Shown piece by piece: positions 1 through 11,949 of a DNA stretch of 64,000 bases. The DNA is from Gracilariopsis chorda (taxonomy: Eukaryota > Rhodophyta > Florideophyceae > Gracilariales > Gracilariaceae): NCBI GenBank assembly GCA_003194525.1, contig NBIV01000057.1, positions 248,001 to 312,000 of the forward strand, read 5' to 3'. Positions within the stretch are counted from its first letter, which is position 1, and the number at the start of each line of letters is the position of its first letter. Made by a program: the position numbers and the translations under genes. The notes under the pieces were generated by a model. It saw only the letters and a program-made list of their open reading frames with translations. It searched no databases and had not been told where the DNA came from.

Positions 1-286
1 GGTCAGTGAATACGGTCATGAGCACTGCAATGAGTGGAGAGCGATGGACTGCTGTGATTGTGCAATGAAGAGCGTATGTCAGCGTGCAATCGTGAAGGCA
101 GCTGGTGAGTAGGGTGATGAGCACTGCGATGAGGGGAGAGCGATGGGCTGCCGTGATTGTGCAATGAAGAGCGTGCGTCAGCGCGCGAACGCAAAGACGG
201 CTGGTAAGTAGGGTGATGAGCACTGCGATGGGGGAGAAAGATGGGTTGCCGTGATTGTGCACTGAAGCGCTTGCGCCAGCGCGTGC
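1..286. repeat. Tandem repeat, three copies of a unit of about 100 bp
   Basis: Three successive units start at 1, 104 and 203. Each carries a GAGCACTGC core, a TGATTGTGCA core and a CAGCG segment in the same order. Copies 2 and 3 match more closely than copy 1. The array may begin left of the window, since copy 1 starts at base 1. No convincing coding potential is seen; the open frames on the minus strand follow the repeat period. It is a small minisatellite of unknown role. Confidence 0.8.
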
Positions 287-2269
287 TTTTTTCGGTTTGG
301 AATCCAAAGTTGAGTGGCTACGGCACGTGAGTCGCACGAGCCCGCAGGAAAATGACTTGGAACAAGGTGAGTGGGTACATATGTACATAGAGGCCGTGTC
401 AGGCTCAACTCTGCGTTCTGGTTGGTGTGAATAAAATAAGTTCTGCTGAGTTGTGGAGGTGGACATGTATTTACAGCTAAGGCTGAACTCTGTGCACTGA
501 TTTGTGTAAAATCTCTGTTTTGTACGTTATGTAGATTCAGCAAAAGCCCCTCTCCTTGAGCTTCTCGTACGTCACCCAATCCAAAACGGTACATATCATA
601 CTGTGTTTATTATTAAATGAAGGTATTTGCTGTTACATTGGTGTTATTTTCTCAGCTCATTTGGGTTTTATTCGCTCAGAAGTGAAGCGACTCGTACATA
701 TCTCTCAATTGCAACTACAACTCACGAAACAGTTTTCAGTTTTAATGAATTAGCATAGTCTTGACGTGCAGTATCTGATGCAAGTGCGCATCGTAAAAAA
801 GTCTTTTAGTTTTCTTGAATCAGGTGTACACGTCAAATACGATCGATAATAAAGTTATGCTTTGAAATTTACACATCTTAGATCGATGTCCGCCAGCTGT
901 TTTACCTATCAAGTCACAGCGGCTGGCATATTCACATGGTCCATGGCAGTGAGTACTGCTATCCGAAACTGCATGAGAATATGCTTTGTATATGAATCTA
1001 ATTCTATTGCACTAGCAGTGAAGTCTGCAATTTAGCTTCTTAAATCCACATGACAACCCAATATCCTCAACCCTTCCATCAAAATGAAGAACGCTTTGCG
1101 TAGGGCGAAAATCGCTGATGTGTTATCTTTATCTCTTTTTTTGGCTTCGCTTAGTATTTGCTTTTGACGATGATCGTCAAAAGTATGCTCCTTCTGTGCT
1201 TAGCCAGATAAGGGAAATAAACGACTGAATGAACAAAAATAACATCGTTCTGTACCACTCAAACTATAGACAACCCTTTCCAATGTACAACGGGAACCAG
1301 AGTCGTAAGAAAAGATATCAAAGATATGTCCTGCAGTAGAAGATAGACGTAAATCGTGATATCACATGCAGCTATACCATACAGAAAAATACTGCCTTTT
1401 CACAGGTACCGACCATACCGGAGCCTTTACCTGTGATATCCTGTGATAAAAACCATCGGCTGACGCGTAGTACTGGGGTTATTCGTATCAGATATCCACT
1501 GCATGGAGTGCAGCGAGGTCTCAAACTGCAAGGTGGATGGTTATTAACTGGATAGGTATGGGATCATCCGACCACTAAGGGCGCTAAATAAACAAACCGG
1601 CTGAACGTAACCAATTCACAACGTTGATCGTACAGCAAACGGGGGCTACCAAAGCCAATATATTCTTATATAAACAAGAACATTGACTTTAAAATCCAGA
1701 TGGTAGCATGCATAGCCAAAAGGAGCATTTCTTTACCATGGTTGGCAAGGGAGCGCTGCATCGACTGTAAGAGCGATTAAGGCTCGACATCAGGTGCACT
1801 CTGCTACGTGGTAAACCTCGGCCTGGCCCTAGTAGTGCCGTCCCACGACATAGTAACAATATTTCAATAGCTATTTGAAATAATTCAATAAATATTGCAA
1901 TTCCCAGAGGCCGGATACACTATACATACGTTCAAAATCTGTCTCTGTTGAGATGAGACAAGTGATAAAGCACTTCTATAGCATGACACGAGTGGGTTGT
2001 GTTTAGAAACGAGGCCAACGTTTAACGAACTGACCAAAAAGCTCAAGAATTAAGGTACAGTTCTCCACGAGAGCGGTATATGATCCTTTTTAAAAGTACG
2101 GGTTCTTTGGGTAACGGGCGAGCATGGCTAGCACGAGCCATGGAAAGCGCGAAGAAACCCTAAAACAGAAGAGAGAAATAGCTGAATTGGAGAGTCACGA
2201 AAGTAACCAGACGAAACAACAATACCTGTGGCAAGGCTCACAGAAGGGCGAAAAAACCTTATGGTGAAG
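287..2269. other. Stretch without a recognisable gene
   Basis: Both strands hold only short open frames with no recognisable domain. No LTR similarity, RNA gene or strong hairpin was noticed. Composition is closer to AT-neutral than in the gene-rich right third of the window. I read it as intergenic DNA or element debris too old to classify. Confidence 0.5.
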
Positions 2270-2880
2270 AACATACTTTCATTTATTTGTATTTTTGTTG
2301 TGAACGGGGGTTAAGTATCCTTTTTCAGCGATGTTTAACACCTGGAAGCAGTAGGTACCAACGGTAGCTTGCGACGGCGACAATAAATACAACCCCAACC
2401 CCCCAATGAGAGAAGATTCACTGTTGATGCAGTGGCTGTGCTCACTAAGTACCACCTCTTTGACCAATGGGTGTACGAATAATATTTAAAATAAAGTAAA
2501 TGTCGTCCCACAAAGTGTGGTTCACGGCTAGTACCGTGGATAACCACCAATTGACTCTGCCATGTCCCAGGTGTGCACACTACCATGTCAGAGAGCCAAA
2601 ACACCTATGGCCACTACAAAATGTGCAAGTTACCGAAACATTAGAAACAGTAACTATGTCGCATGTAGCTTACTTTGGAGGGCGTACAGAGGAAATAAAT
2701 TAGCCTTCTATTTAGTTAGCCGCCCTAACCCATGTGATACACAAGGGAACTGGTATAGCGGGCGTTGCTCCACCAACTTGGTCACATCTCACTGTATCGT
2801 ATATCAAACTCCTACCATAACGCAGGGATTTATGGCTGTATTAGCTGTATACCTTGGCCCCATACCGGCTTTCGGGTAAC
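2270..2880 (-). mobile_element. Decayed LTR fragment of the chromovirus A/C family
   Basis: The stretch around 2435-2560 lines up with the interior of the 827-bp LTR of element C. Shared marks in the same order are CACTAAGTAC, ATGGGTGT, an AATAATATT-like AT tract, a CCGTGG-like hairpin and CCAATTG. The orientation is that of an element transcribed on the minus strand. Only part of an LTR is detectable and the ends are uncertain. It is an old solo or truncated LTR, clearly much older than element C. Confidence 0.55.
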
Positions 2881-3436
2881 CTTCTCGACAATAGCCTAAT
2901 CAATTGTCGTCACTCATCATGCGCAGTCGTCCATTCTGTAGTCTACTCATCGATTGTTGCATCTTCGTAATGGTAAATGCCACAAAAAGGGTCGCATTTC
3001 TTTTTCTACGGCACCCACACCCTTTGTTACTTTCTATCCTGCTTCCCATCCTTCAATACTTCTATAACCATGTAAGACTGCCTCATCTTCGCATTGAGGG
3101 AGGTTTTCCATTCCCATATGGTTGTCCTTCTTCTTTGAGTTCTTGTCCGTTTCAGCGGTTGACACCTTTTGGTCAACTGGCAACCCACGCTTTTCTTCTC
3201 CTTGATAGCCTCATGTTTCTGTTTCATCACCTATTTGGATTGCTTCCATCTAGGTTTCTAATATGCGCCCAGTCAGAAAATTCGGCATTCTTTTCACCTT
3301 GTGGATTGCGTCAAATCTAGAATGATGACGCCTATAACACTCCTGCCGTGTAAACGACTGCATGTACTGCATCCTATCAATAGGTACCTCTCGCTCTACT
3401 ACCTTTGGTACTCCACTTTGGTTCACATATTGTCCA
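2881..3436. other. Stretch without a recognisable gene
   Basis: A 138-codon open frame (2904-3320, plus) and smaller frames overlap one another here. None has a recognisable domain, a good start context or a composition that favours one frame. The stretch lies between two LTR-like segments and is probably element debris. Confidence 0.4.
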
Positions 3437-4330
3437 TGTATTTTGATGTTCTTCGTAGAGCAAAACCCTCTGAAGAGAGTTCGCTTACCAGATGTCTGGG
3501 GTCCGCCCTCTAAGGAGGTGAACACAGCGGAAGAGCCCTCTGCCCGTACTCAGTGCGCTGCACGCCAGGTGTAAGACTGGAGACGGTTACTGTATATACC
3601 TGCAGAGGTGAGAGACCAAGGGATAGTTAAACCAACAGGGAATTGGGGAATACCCGGAAAAGACGGGGAAAAGAGATAGGGGAAAGGGATACCGTAGGAC
3701 GGTGAACGCTAGTGGGAAAGCACAACCCAGAGCAGAGCCGCGGACCGTACGACAAGCGGTGACAGGTCCGTAGGCGGAGCGACAACGATAAGGAACAACG
3801 AAATAATACCCTATACAGGGGCGGAAACCGATCACAGTCTCAAGACAATCCGTACTTCCGGATGATAAGTAGAACCAATAGATGGAGCTTCCTACATGAC
3901 CCTGAGGTGTAGACGCACCAAAACCAGCCGTGATTACCCTCCGCGAGGAGTAGTGAACCTAAGTAGGTGGATACGACTATAGCCCGGCCTTCGGGAGGAA
4001 GACCTGACTCAGTTGCATTTTACTGTAAGGGAGGTCGGTTGAGGCCAACCTCACCTAAGTAGGTTCTACTGAAATAAACTAAAACAATTAATTAATATAA
4101 TGCACACCTCACGAGGTCCATACACGTATTCAACCCACTGTCACGGTGCCTCGCACGGCTGTGCCACCAACATCCACCTGCCAGGTGTCCACAAAGTACA
4201 GTATACCACCTGTACCCAGGTCCAATGCCCGATTCACCGGTGAAGGTACCCATTATCGACTGTGCCAAATCAACCCAAAACAGGGGGTACTTCATAACCA
4301 TAGCCACGTCACCTTACGAGGTAATACATT
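3437..4330 (-). repeat. 3' LTR of chromovirus A
   Basis: The segment shares ordered similarity with the LTRs of element C, for example the GAGGTGAAC and AGAGCCCTC marks near 3515-3540 and the CTAAGTAGG zone near 4050. Its orientation matches minus-strand transcription, which makes it the 3' LTR of the pol remnants to the right. The ends chosen are TGTATT at 3437 and AATACA ending near 4328, a short terminal inversion of the TG...CA type. The inner end is uncertain; it could run on to about 4400. Confidence 0.6.
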
Positions 4331-4441
4331 CTATATGAATGTCTTCACCACCGATACTATCGGTTCCATTGCTCCACATCTCCCCGTCCTTAAGGCAAGG
4401 GTTCACGCCTCCCAGCACGAAAAATCGCCGACTGCCGGTGC

Positions 4442-6250
4442 ATGAATACTCGAGCCACAATGGCGACTACCGACTCCCCGGTTTCTTTTTCACACTCTCA
4501 CAAGCCTCCGAGCGATCCGGATACAGGTTCACAATCTCCTCCGATTACTCGGCTTCAGTCTTCTTCTCTGAACTGTCCTCCTTCGCCCGGAATGTAGCCT
4601 TTTCACACCAACCCGCTTCCAGGATCATCGCCAGCCGTGCCGCCGGATGGGCCCTCCGAGCATCCGGTTGAGACTCCGTCCGCGTCGGTCTACAGTGCTC
4701 CCTCACAGGGTCTACCCGGATACTTCGGGGATTTCCAATCCGAACCACTCCCTCAGGGGGCACAGAAACAGGGTCAGGTACTGACTTTCAACCGCTCCGG
4801 GTATCACCCAGTGGGATCGCAGGGATACCCTCCCTATCCACCTGTTCAGGTTCTCGACCTCCAAGCTGTTGCGTGGAGTAGCGAGCAGGCCACGCCGTTA
4901 GCGGTGAACTCCAGGGGCTGGATTTCGCGCAAGTCGCGGGCCAGTCATCACCCCCGTACCGACGGGTTAATCTTCTCCCGCGCACCGTGGCTCCATCTGA
5001 CTGCGGTTGCCGACGATCCTCTGATCGATTCCTACGCCATTGACGGTTTCCTTCCCGGTGGGACTCCACGCGACATGGTCCGCTCTTGCGATTGGCGCTC
5101 CCGCATTGCGGTGGACCCTCATCGACTGTACCGCGGTTGCAGTGAATCACTCGACCGAGTGCGCTCCGACATGGCCCGCCTGGCCTACGAACGAGTACAC
5201 CGAGTTCGGGGCGATCATCTAGTACCACTGTCTTACGGTTTCGACGTCTCGCACTATCGAACCTACGGAGAGGTGACCTATGGCGATGCTCTGGCAGAGT
5301 TCTTTGAACCGGAACACCGGTCGTTGCAACCACAGGTTTCCCGTGACATGCTCCTCTGGAGCCGTCCGCTACTCAGGGCCGATTTTCGCTATCTGCGCAG
5401 GTCTTTGACGCAGTACAGCTTCGAACGCCGAGTCCGGTTTGAACAGAAGACTCGCTCCCGAAGGAGATACTTGATTCCGTACCCTCACGTCGAGGTCGAG
5501 CGACTCCGCAACGATGCCATGAGCTCGCTGTACGTCGCGTTTCCCTCCTGGTGGAGTCGTGTCGAAGTCCCTCGTGGGTGTTTTGCTGAACGCCCTCCGA
5601 GTCTGTACTACATCGGTTCCCGATTGATTCACAACCCGTACTCGGGGTACTGGTCCTTGGTGGCAGCAGAATGGGGCGCCTGCGTAGCGGTTCATCTCTT
5701 TTGGGACGCTTATGAACACTACAGGGTGTGGTATATTCCTCCGTTGCTTCGGTCGGTCATCTGGCATTTGGATTTGTATACCCCATTGGGTTCCCAACAG
5801 AACTGGGATGAACTCCTGTCCCTAATCGACTTGATCGATAGTGTGGATTGGGATCAAATTCAGGTGGAAAACCAACCCGAGGGGGCTACAGGACCATTCG
5901 ACCGTTCTCCGGGACGTCCTTCTACCCATGCAGGGCTCTTCGTGTACTACAATCCGTGGGAGCGGACTCTCATCTTGCGATGCCATGCAATGGCTCTGCT
6001 TCGACAACCAGTCATGGTCCCAGTTGGTCACCCGCAAGGGTTCGTGCTCTCTGAGAAGTACGCACCTCCCATCGACTGGGATGATCCGACCCTCGATCAC
6101 GGGACCGCGGCGGAGCAAGCTCAACCCCAAGCACTGGGCGGCGCTACAAATGCGGAGGCTGCTAATGAAAACGCTTTCGTGGGGGGCCCACAAGCCCCTG
6201 AAGGGTGGAACCTCGGCGCACCGAGCGGCGCTGGGCCCTCTTCGGGATAA
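4442..6250 (+). CDS. Unclassified ORF inside chromovirus A, antisense to its pol
   Basis: I do not recognise this protein. It opens at ATG 4442, about 110 bp inside the LTR, and is nearly whole, with about one break. The first 150 residues or so are Ser/Pro/Thr-rich. The middle is rich in Tyr, Arg and Trp, including an LRRSL stretch, a basic SRRRYL patch, and EWGAC and WYIPP motifs. The tail is Ala/Gly/Pro-rich. There is no zinc knuckle, protease, RT or integrase signature. It lies between the chromodomain end of pol and the 3' LTR, in the opposite orientation, the place where some plant Ty3/gypsy elements carry additional antisense ORFs. A decayed relative occurs at about 17.1-17.9 kb in the same relation to chromovirus B. 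An alternative reading is the gag-like gene of a separate element. Confidence 0.55.
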
Positions 6251-6559
6251 GTAGCACACCGAGCGATCGGTAGATAACCTTCGCTCTCGTACACTTGAGA
6301 AATAAAACCACCTAGTGGTACCTGATACTTCCTTGCTTCTGTTCTTCCTTCCAAAGGATCTTCTCTCGTCTTCGAGCTTTATCTTTGCCTATCTTCTATC
6401 TTCCTTCCAAAGGATTTTTCTTCTTCCACTTCGGGATTCTTCTGTCGTGGATGTGGCTATATTATAACACCGTAATACGGTAGTGTATTAACAGCGATAA
6501 TTCGGTACTTCCGATATGATCTCTCTCTTCATACTAGAGCCTCCCACCTTACATCCACT

Positions 6560-9500
6560 CTCCTGAGTCCTGTCCAAGTAACCGCAACGCAGGCACGACT
6601 ACCACAGCTAAAGCTGTGATCGGCTTATCCCACCTCGGCGTTATCCATGGTTGGAGGCAACTCCGACCGTGTTCGACGGTGGTATGAGACGACCTTAGAC
6701 ATAAGGAGGTGCTCAATTGGCTCCTAAGTGTCCTCGCCAGGCCTATATTCGTACCATCGGACTCGATAATGTAGCTTCCCTTCGGGAGTAACATCGTGCT
6801 TCACGATACGACCAATCACAAATTCTTGTGGGTAAACAGCTTCCTCGGTTCCATCTTGCTTTCCTGACATCCGGTAACACTCCTGCCAACCCACGAGGGT
6901 AGGGTGGCAGAGTCGTGTATGAGCGTTCCGACTACGGAGGGAGAGACGACAACGACAGCTACAAACCGTGATAACGGGGATTCATTCTTCTATGCCACTG
7001 GCGCTCAAACTCTACAAGAGTGCTGTGCTGTCTGCTGCAAGATCTCGACTTCCGGATTCCGGAGAACCACTTTGCTTCCCGTTGGGTTGTCTGGCGCAAT
7101 GTTCCGGTACGCGGGGGAGATCCGTTGTGGCGGAGGTGTGGCGAGTACACTCCCTGTGCAGGGCGGCGGATTGCCCGGGCCACGGCGCGTTGTCAGCCAC
7201 CCGTGTTAGGGTCAGGGCAGGGTACCTGCACCCGACACACTGTGGGGGCAGCGCATTGCTGTACTAGTGCACCGTGAAACGGTCTCCCGCGACGTGCTTC
7301 GCAATGACACCATTGGCGTGAGCGCATCCGCTGTGGCGGAGTCCAACACTGACTCGTGTACTGCTGATTGCGCCCACCCTCACGGGGTCTCAACGTGGTT
7401 GTACCAGGTCCTGAACCAGGATTTTCCAAGTATTTCCACAGAAATCGTCTGTTCTGGCCCTGTGGTGGGGAGCTCCCTTCTGAGTCCTCATCGTCTTTTC
7501 CCGTGTACAGGTCGGCTGAAACAGACTTTTCGGGTCTACTGGGGCTACTCGACGAGCGAGGGTGGCAAGTAGATAACTCCAATGACTTGGATTGAGTCTC
7601 AGCAGGCGCACTACGACTTCGCGTAGGGGCCTCCCTAACAGGGGTAAGTTCTTCATTACTGACTTCGTTTTCCACCAGTTGTGTGGTTACACTACGCGAA
7701 TGAGCGCGAGCATTAACTTTTCCCGTTCGTGTTTCTGTCTCGCATGCAGGTGCGTCACCTTCCTTAGGTCCAGCTGATGCCGGAGAAACCGGAGTTGAAT
7801 TGCCTGCGTTCTGCCCCTCCGTAAGTTGTGAAACGGCATCTGCGTTTATCACCGTATTCGGGGGGTGGACTCGCATCGAGTGTGTAGGGGTAGCCCGAGA
7901 GAGTAGGAGGTTGCCCTTGGGGGGTTCCCATAATTCAGGTAGTTCGGCCAAACCGCGACGCGGGTGCGGAAGTACCGAGGGTCGGGATAGCGTATTAACC
8001 GGTCCTGCGGTATTATCCGATGTTGCGGCTTCCTGATTACCGTCCGCACGCGGAGAAGAAGCTTCCTGTGAAGGAGTTGGCACGCGGCAGACGCGATCGC
8101 GTGATACCCGTTCCTGTTAGTTATCAATATCCAGCACTACGGTGTCCTGTTCAACTGAAATCACCCGATAGGGTCCACTCGTAATGGGCGATAATTTGTG
8201 ACGACGTTCCTTCTCAGGATTGTAGTACTCCTTACGAAAGAACACATAATCACAAGCCCGTAGCTCGATCCGCGGTTTACGAATACGATCGTCAAAATTC
8301 CGCTTGGATGCGGCCTGAGCCTTCTCCTTTTAGGCGCGAGCGACAGAAACCATCTTGGTGAGCCATTTCTTCCACGTTTCACTGTACGAACCCGGGGAGG
8401 GGTAAAATTTAAAGTTGGTTGAGCCTCGATTGCCAGAGGAGGCGGCGTTCTTGACTGAACCAATTCGAATGGTGATAACGATGTTACCCGATGAACCTGG
8501 GTGTTGTACGCGTAAGTCATTTCGTCAGTGTAAAGGTCCCAAGATTTGGGGTGTTCCGCAACGTATTCTCTTAAAGCACCGAGTAGCGTTCAGTTGAACG
8601 TCTCTACCTTCCCATTTGTCTGGAGATGATAAGTTGTAGTAAACAAATTCCTAATGTCCAGGATTCTGCAAACATCTTCAAAGAACTTTGATGTGAACTG
8701 CGATCCGTTGTCGGAGAGTAGCTGTACCGGCGGGCCGTAAACGAAAACCCAATGGGTGACGAATGCTTGAGCCACAGTGGCAGCAGTGATCCTCTTGAGG
8801 GGCACAGATCTCACAAGCTTCGAGAACCTGTCAGTTATGACCAGTAGGTATTGGTTACCTCTCGAGGTTTTTATGAGTTCTCCTAAGATGTCGATGGCCA
8901 CGAATTCGAGCGGTGCCCTTGCAGGGAATAACGTTAGCGGTTTCGAATGCTTCCGAAGTCGGATATTATTCTTCGCGCACTCTGAACAGGAGCGACGAAC
9001 CACGTAACAGTCAAAAGCCTTCGCGGGCCAATAACAGTCCCTTTGTAGGGTGAGATATAACTTCCTTCCTCCCGGGTGGGCTCCAAGCTTCATGTAGTGT
9101 GACAAGTGAAGGACACGACTCTGCAAAGAGTGAGGCACCACAATTTGGGCGTTAGCTTCCACCATTCGGACTAAGTAGCCCTGGTCGTTGGTCTCGGAAG
9201 GTATGTTGTATCCACCGCTAAGACGGGCGCGAACCTGTGCGCAAAAGGGGTCGGTTTGCTGTTCCCTAATCATATCTTCAGGATTAATAGGTGTAAATAA
9301 ACCGGCAACCGGTTCTGCGGTCTGTGTGGCGAGAATGTCGTCACACACGTCATCCAAAAGGATTTCAGCGTCTCCCTTGAGGTCACCAACCATGAAGGAT
9401 GGCATTTCAGCATCCTCCGTGGGTTCTGCTTCAGCGGAAGTTCCCAGACGGGAGAGAGCATCTGCTCTGCCTGGAAGTTAAGGCTTCCTTTCTTGTACAT

Positions 9501-10030
9501 CACTTCGAAGTGGAATGCCGAAAGACGGAGACGCCAACGCATCAAGCGACCCGAAGGCTCGGTGATTTCCACTAACCACCTGAGACAGGAGTGATCCGTG
9601 TGTACTCGGAAGTGAGTTCTCATCAAGTAAGGCCTGAGTGTTGAAAGCGCCCAGACCACGGCAAGGCATTCCTTCTCAGAGACTGAGTAATTCCGTTCGT
9701 GCACGTTCAGTGATCGCGACCAGTACCCAATGGGGCGTCGTTCACCGGTCTCGTCGGTTTGAAACAGCGCACAGCCAACCTGGTTCGCACTAGCGTCAGT
9801 GTCGACCTCATAAGGTAACCCAGGTTTGGGGAGAGCCAAAATTGGCGGAGACGTTACGGCGTTGACCAAAGCCGTAAAGGCAGATGCCTCAGCATCGCCA
9901 AAGAGGTACAGTTCGACTCGCTGTTCTTTCGTAAGGAGTTTGTTCAGTGGAGCCGCGATATCCACAAAGTTCGAAACGATCGGTCATGGTTGGCCAGTCA
10001 CCCAGGAGGTACAAGAATGCCTTAAAATCT
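6560..10030 (-). pseudogene. pol remnants of chromovirus A (RT end, RNase H, integrase, linker, chromodomain)
   Basis: RNase H is marked by YEVDTDAS, the NYSVSEKECLAVVWAL block and YTDHS-like residues. Integrase shows the HHCC zinc-binding region, the AIDIL and LSDNGSQF catalytic blocks and a TTTYH block. The linker carries VLPHPRRGL, close to VLPHPSRGL in element C, so the two elements are related. A chromodomain with RVRWYEY and EPIEHL-like residues ends the gene near 6.66 kb. The remains are broken in many places and not functional. Confidence 0.75.
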
Positions 10031-10085
10031 GAATAGAGACGTCTACGGGCCTTTGTTGGCTCACTATGATTATATATATGTGACG
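10031..10085. other. Junction between two oppositely oriented chromovirus pol fragments
   Basis: To the left the minus-strand pol of element A stops within RT. To the right a plus-strand integrase begins near its zinc-binding region. The join contains an AT run (TATATATA near 10074). No target duplication or LTR was found at the join, so it is a rearrangement scar rather than an ordinary insertion boundary. Confidence 0.5.
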
Positions 10086-11460
10086 AGATGCACCTCGTGC
10101 GTCAAAACCCGTGGTGGCACTCGGAAAAGTAGTAAATTTATGAAGCTATTCCCGGCAGCCTGCCTATTGGATCTCGTATTTATTAACCTATTGGGGTCAC
10201 TTCCTGGAGCAAATAAGAGATAAACCTTCATGGTATCTACCGATCGGTTTACAAACCTCACTAGAGCTATCCCGCTCAAACGCACAACCTGTAAGGTATT
10301 GGCGGACGCCTTTCTCAACCATTGGATATTTCTGTATGGTACGCCACTATATGATTTCACCGAACATAGTTCTAACCTGTTTTTGAAGTTCTTCGAATCA
10401 GTCTGCAACATGTTAGGTTTGAGGCACTACTTTACCACTGCATACCACTCCCAAACCAATGGGCTAGTACAAAGAGGTAGCAAAACCACGGTAAAACGTT
10501 CAACTCATTATGCGGAAGAACGCAAATCAGATTGGGCTGAGGTCTTACAGCCCCTGTCATAGGTTTAAAATATACAAGTACATCGCATCATTGGAAAGAC
10601 TACCATTTTACTTAAATCTGTCATCACACCCTCCCGGTATCATCGTCCTGCAAGGTCCAAGTATCCGAAGAGCTCCAGGGCCCTAATGCACATTACAGAT
10701 GAAGTAGGATATCTCCCAAGGTTTAAGGGAATTTCTAAGTACAGAAACTGGCAACCGCAAAAAAGCCCATGAAAGGTACAAGAAATACCATGACCAAAAG
10801 ATGATAGTTACAACCAAAGTGGAACAGGAAGATTAGGTTTTTGTGGACATACCAACGAATGTTGCTATACCGTCTGCGACAGATGAGACCGATGACCGCT
10901 TGGTTGATCAAGGAATACGGTCCAAACTGCTCCCGAAATCCACAGTACCCTTCAAAGAGATTCGGTGTAGGGACTAAACGGTAAAAAGCTTGGAAAATGG
11001 ACTTGGGAATACCTTATTGGTAAACAGGGTATCAAAAGCCCCGAGATCTCAACCGACCCCCCAAGTGCTACTATAGCACCCGAAAAAATTATCCCCCCGT
11101 CACCAATAAGCCGGACCAAGACCAAACACCACTGGAAAAAATCACCGGTAAAAGAAGTCCCGTCTACACCCCCCCGCCCCAGGAACATACCATGCAAGCT
11201 GGAACCAAAAATGTAACCGTAAATTGAACCGTCTTCTTGACGGTCAGCCCGACATGTGACAACCAATCACTTCTAGGACGTGATTCTATGGACATCGAAA
11301 GAGTAATTGACTCTATAATCGGTCACGAGCACACCATTTTCTGGATTTGCTACTGTGTACGGGGGTATGGGTAGATGGCTTTCCATGACACTTTGGAGCC
11401 GCCTTACCACATACCTCATAAAGTCCTGATAATTTACTGGCGCAAACGAGACCAAAACTC
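10086..11460 (+). pseudogene. pol remnants of chromovirus B (integrase to chromodomain)
   Basis: Integrase blocks include MKLFPA, STDRFTNL, HWIFLYG and a TTAYHSQTNG block, all close to the corresponding blocks of elements A and C. About 700 bp further on, a chromodomain-like stretch keeps DSIIGHE and DTLEP residues. The segment is decayed, with many breaks, and has no intact reading frame longer than about 110 codons. Confidence 0.65.
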
Positions 11461-11949
11461 ACCAACTGAAACATGTAACACCAATGCGATGCAGTGACAC
11501 AAAGAAGAAGGGGCAAGCTGTTCAGAGCGCACTACCAATACTTATATCACTAAAACGACTAAAAATAACAACAAAACAAACAGAACTCAACAAAATTTAC
11601 GCACAACATACTCACGTGTTCTTACAAGAAGATACGAGGAGCAACCGGAACCTTACATATCAGGACCAGGTAGATATCTGTATCCACTGCGTCTACGTCC
11701 ATGACCAAGTGGTATTGTAAACCCGGGGGCGTGCCATCGTTGACCACGACCAGCCCACTCACTGGTATTGGGACCACCGCCTGGAATAGTATCCCTCTCG
11801 TTGGCGCAATTTGGTGCATGGCGTAATTTTATACGGCATTTATCTCCGTATCACGTATCCAAAGAACTTGAATTGACGGTCTCAGACTAACTCTCAGTCT
11901 TCTTTACCGTCAGCATTGGCACACAACTTCAAGCCAGAACTTCCACCTC
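11461..11949. other. Chromovirus B 3' debris and left flank of the pogo-like element
   Basis: Only short frames are present. By position it should be the 3' untranslated part of chromovirus B. I could not find the terminal inverted repeats of the pogo-like element that starts somewhere near 11.9 kb. Confidence 0.35.

Larger units (their letters stand above)
3437..10030 (-). mobile_element. Chromovirus A (Ty3/gypsy with chromodomain), old and broken
   Basis: In transcriptional order, right to left, one sees the end of RT and RNase H (about 9.27-10.0 kb), integrase (about 8.16-9.4 kb), a Pro/Ser-rich linker (about 7.2-8.1 kb) and a chromodomain (about 6.66-6.85 kb). Next come an antisense ORF (4442-6250) and a 3' LTR (about 3437-4330). 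Gag, protease, most of RT and the 5' LTR are absent. The fossil is heavily broken, with roughly ten or more lesions. It resembles element C in domain order and in the long linker but is clearly older. Confidence 0.75.

Noticed and set aside
2904-3320. A 138-codon plus-strand frame between two LTR segments
   Set aside because: Hydrophobic, Phe/Leu-rich low-complexity translation with no start context, overlapped by frames of similar length on the other strand.
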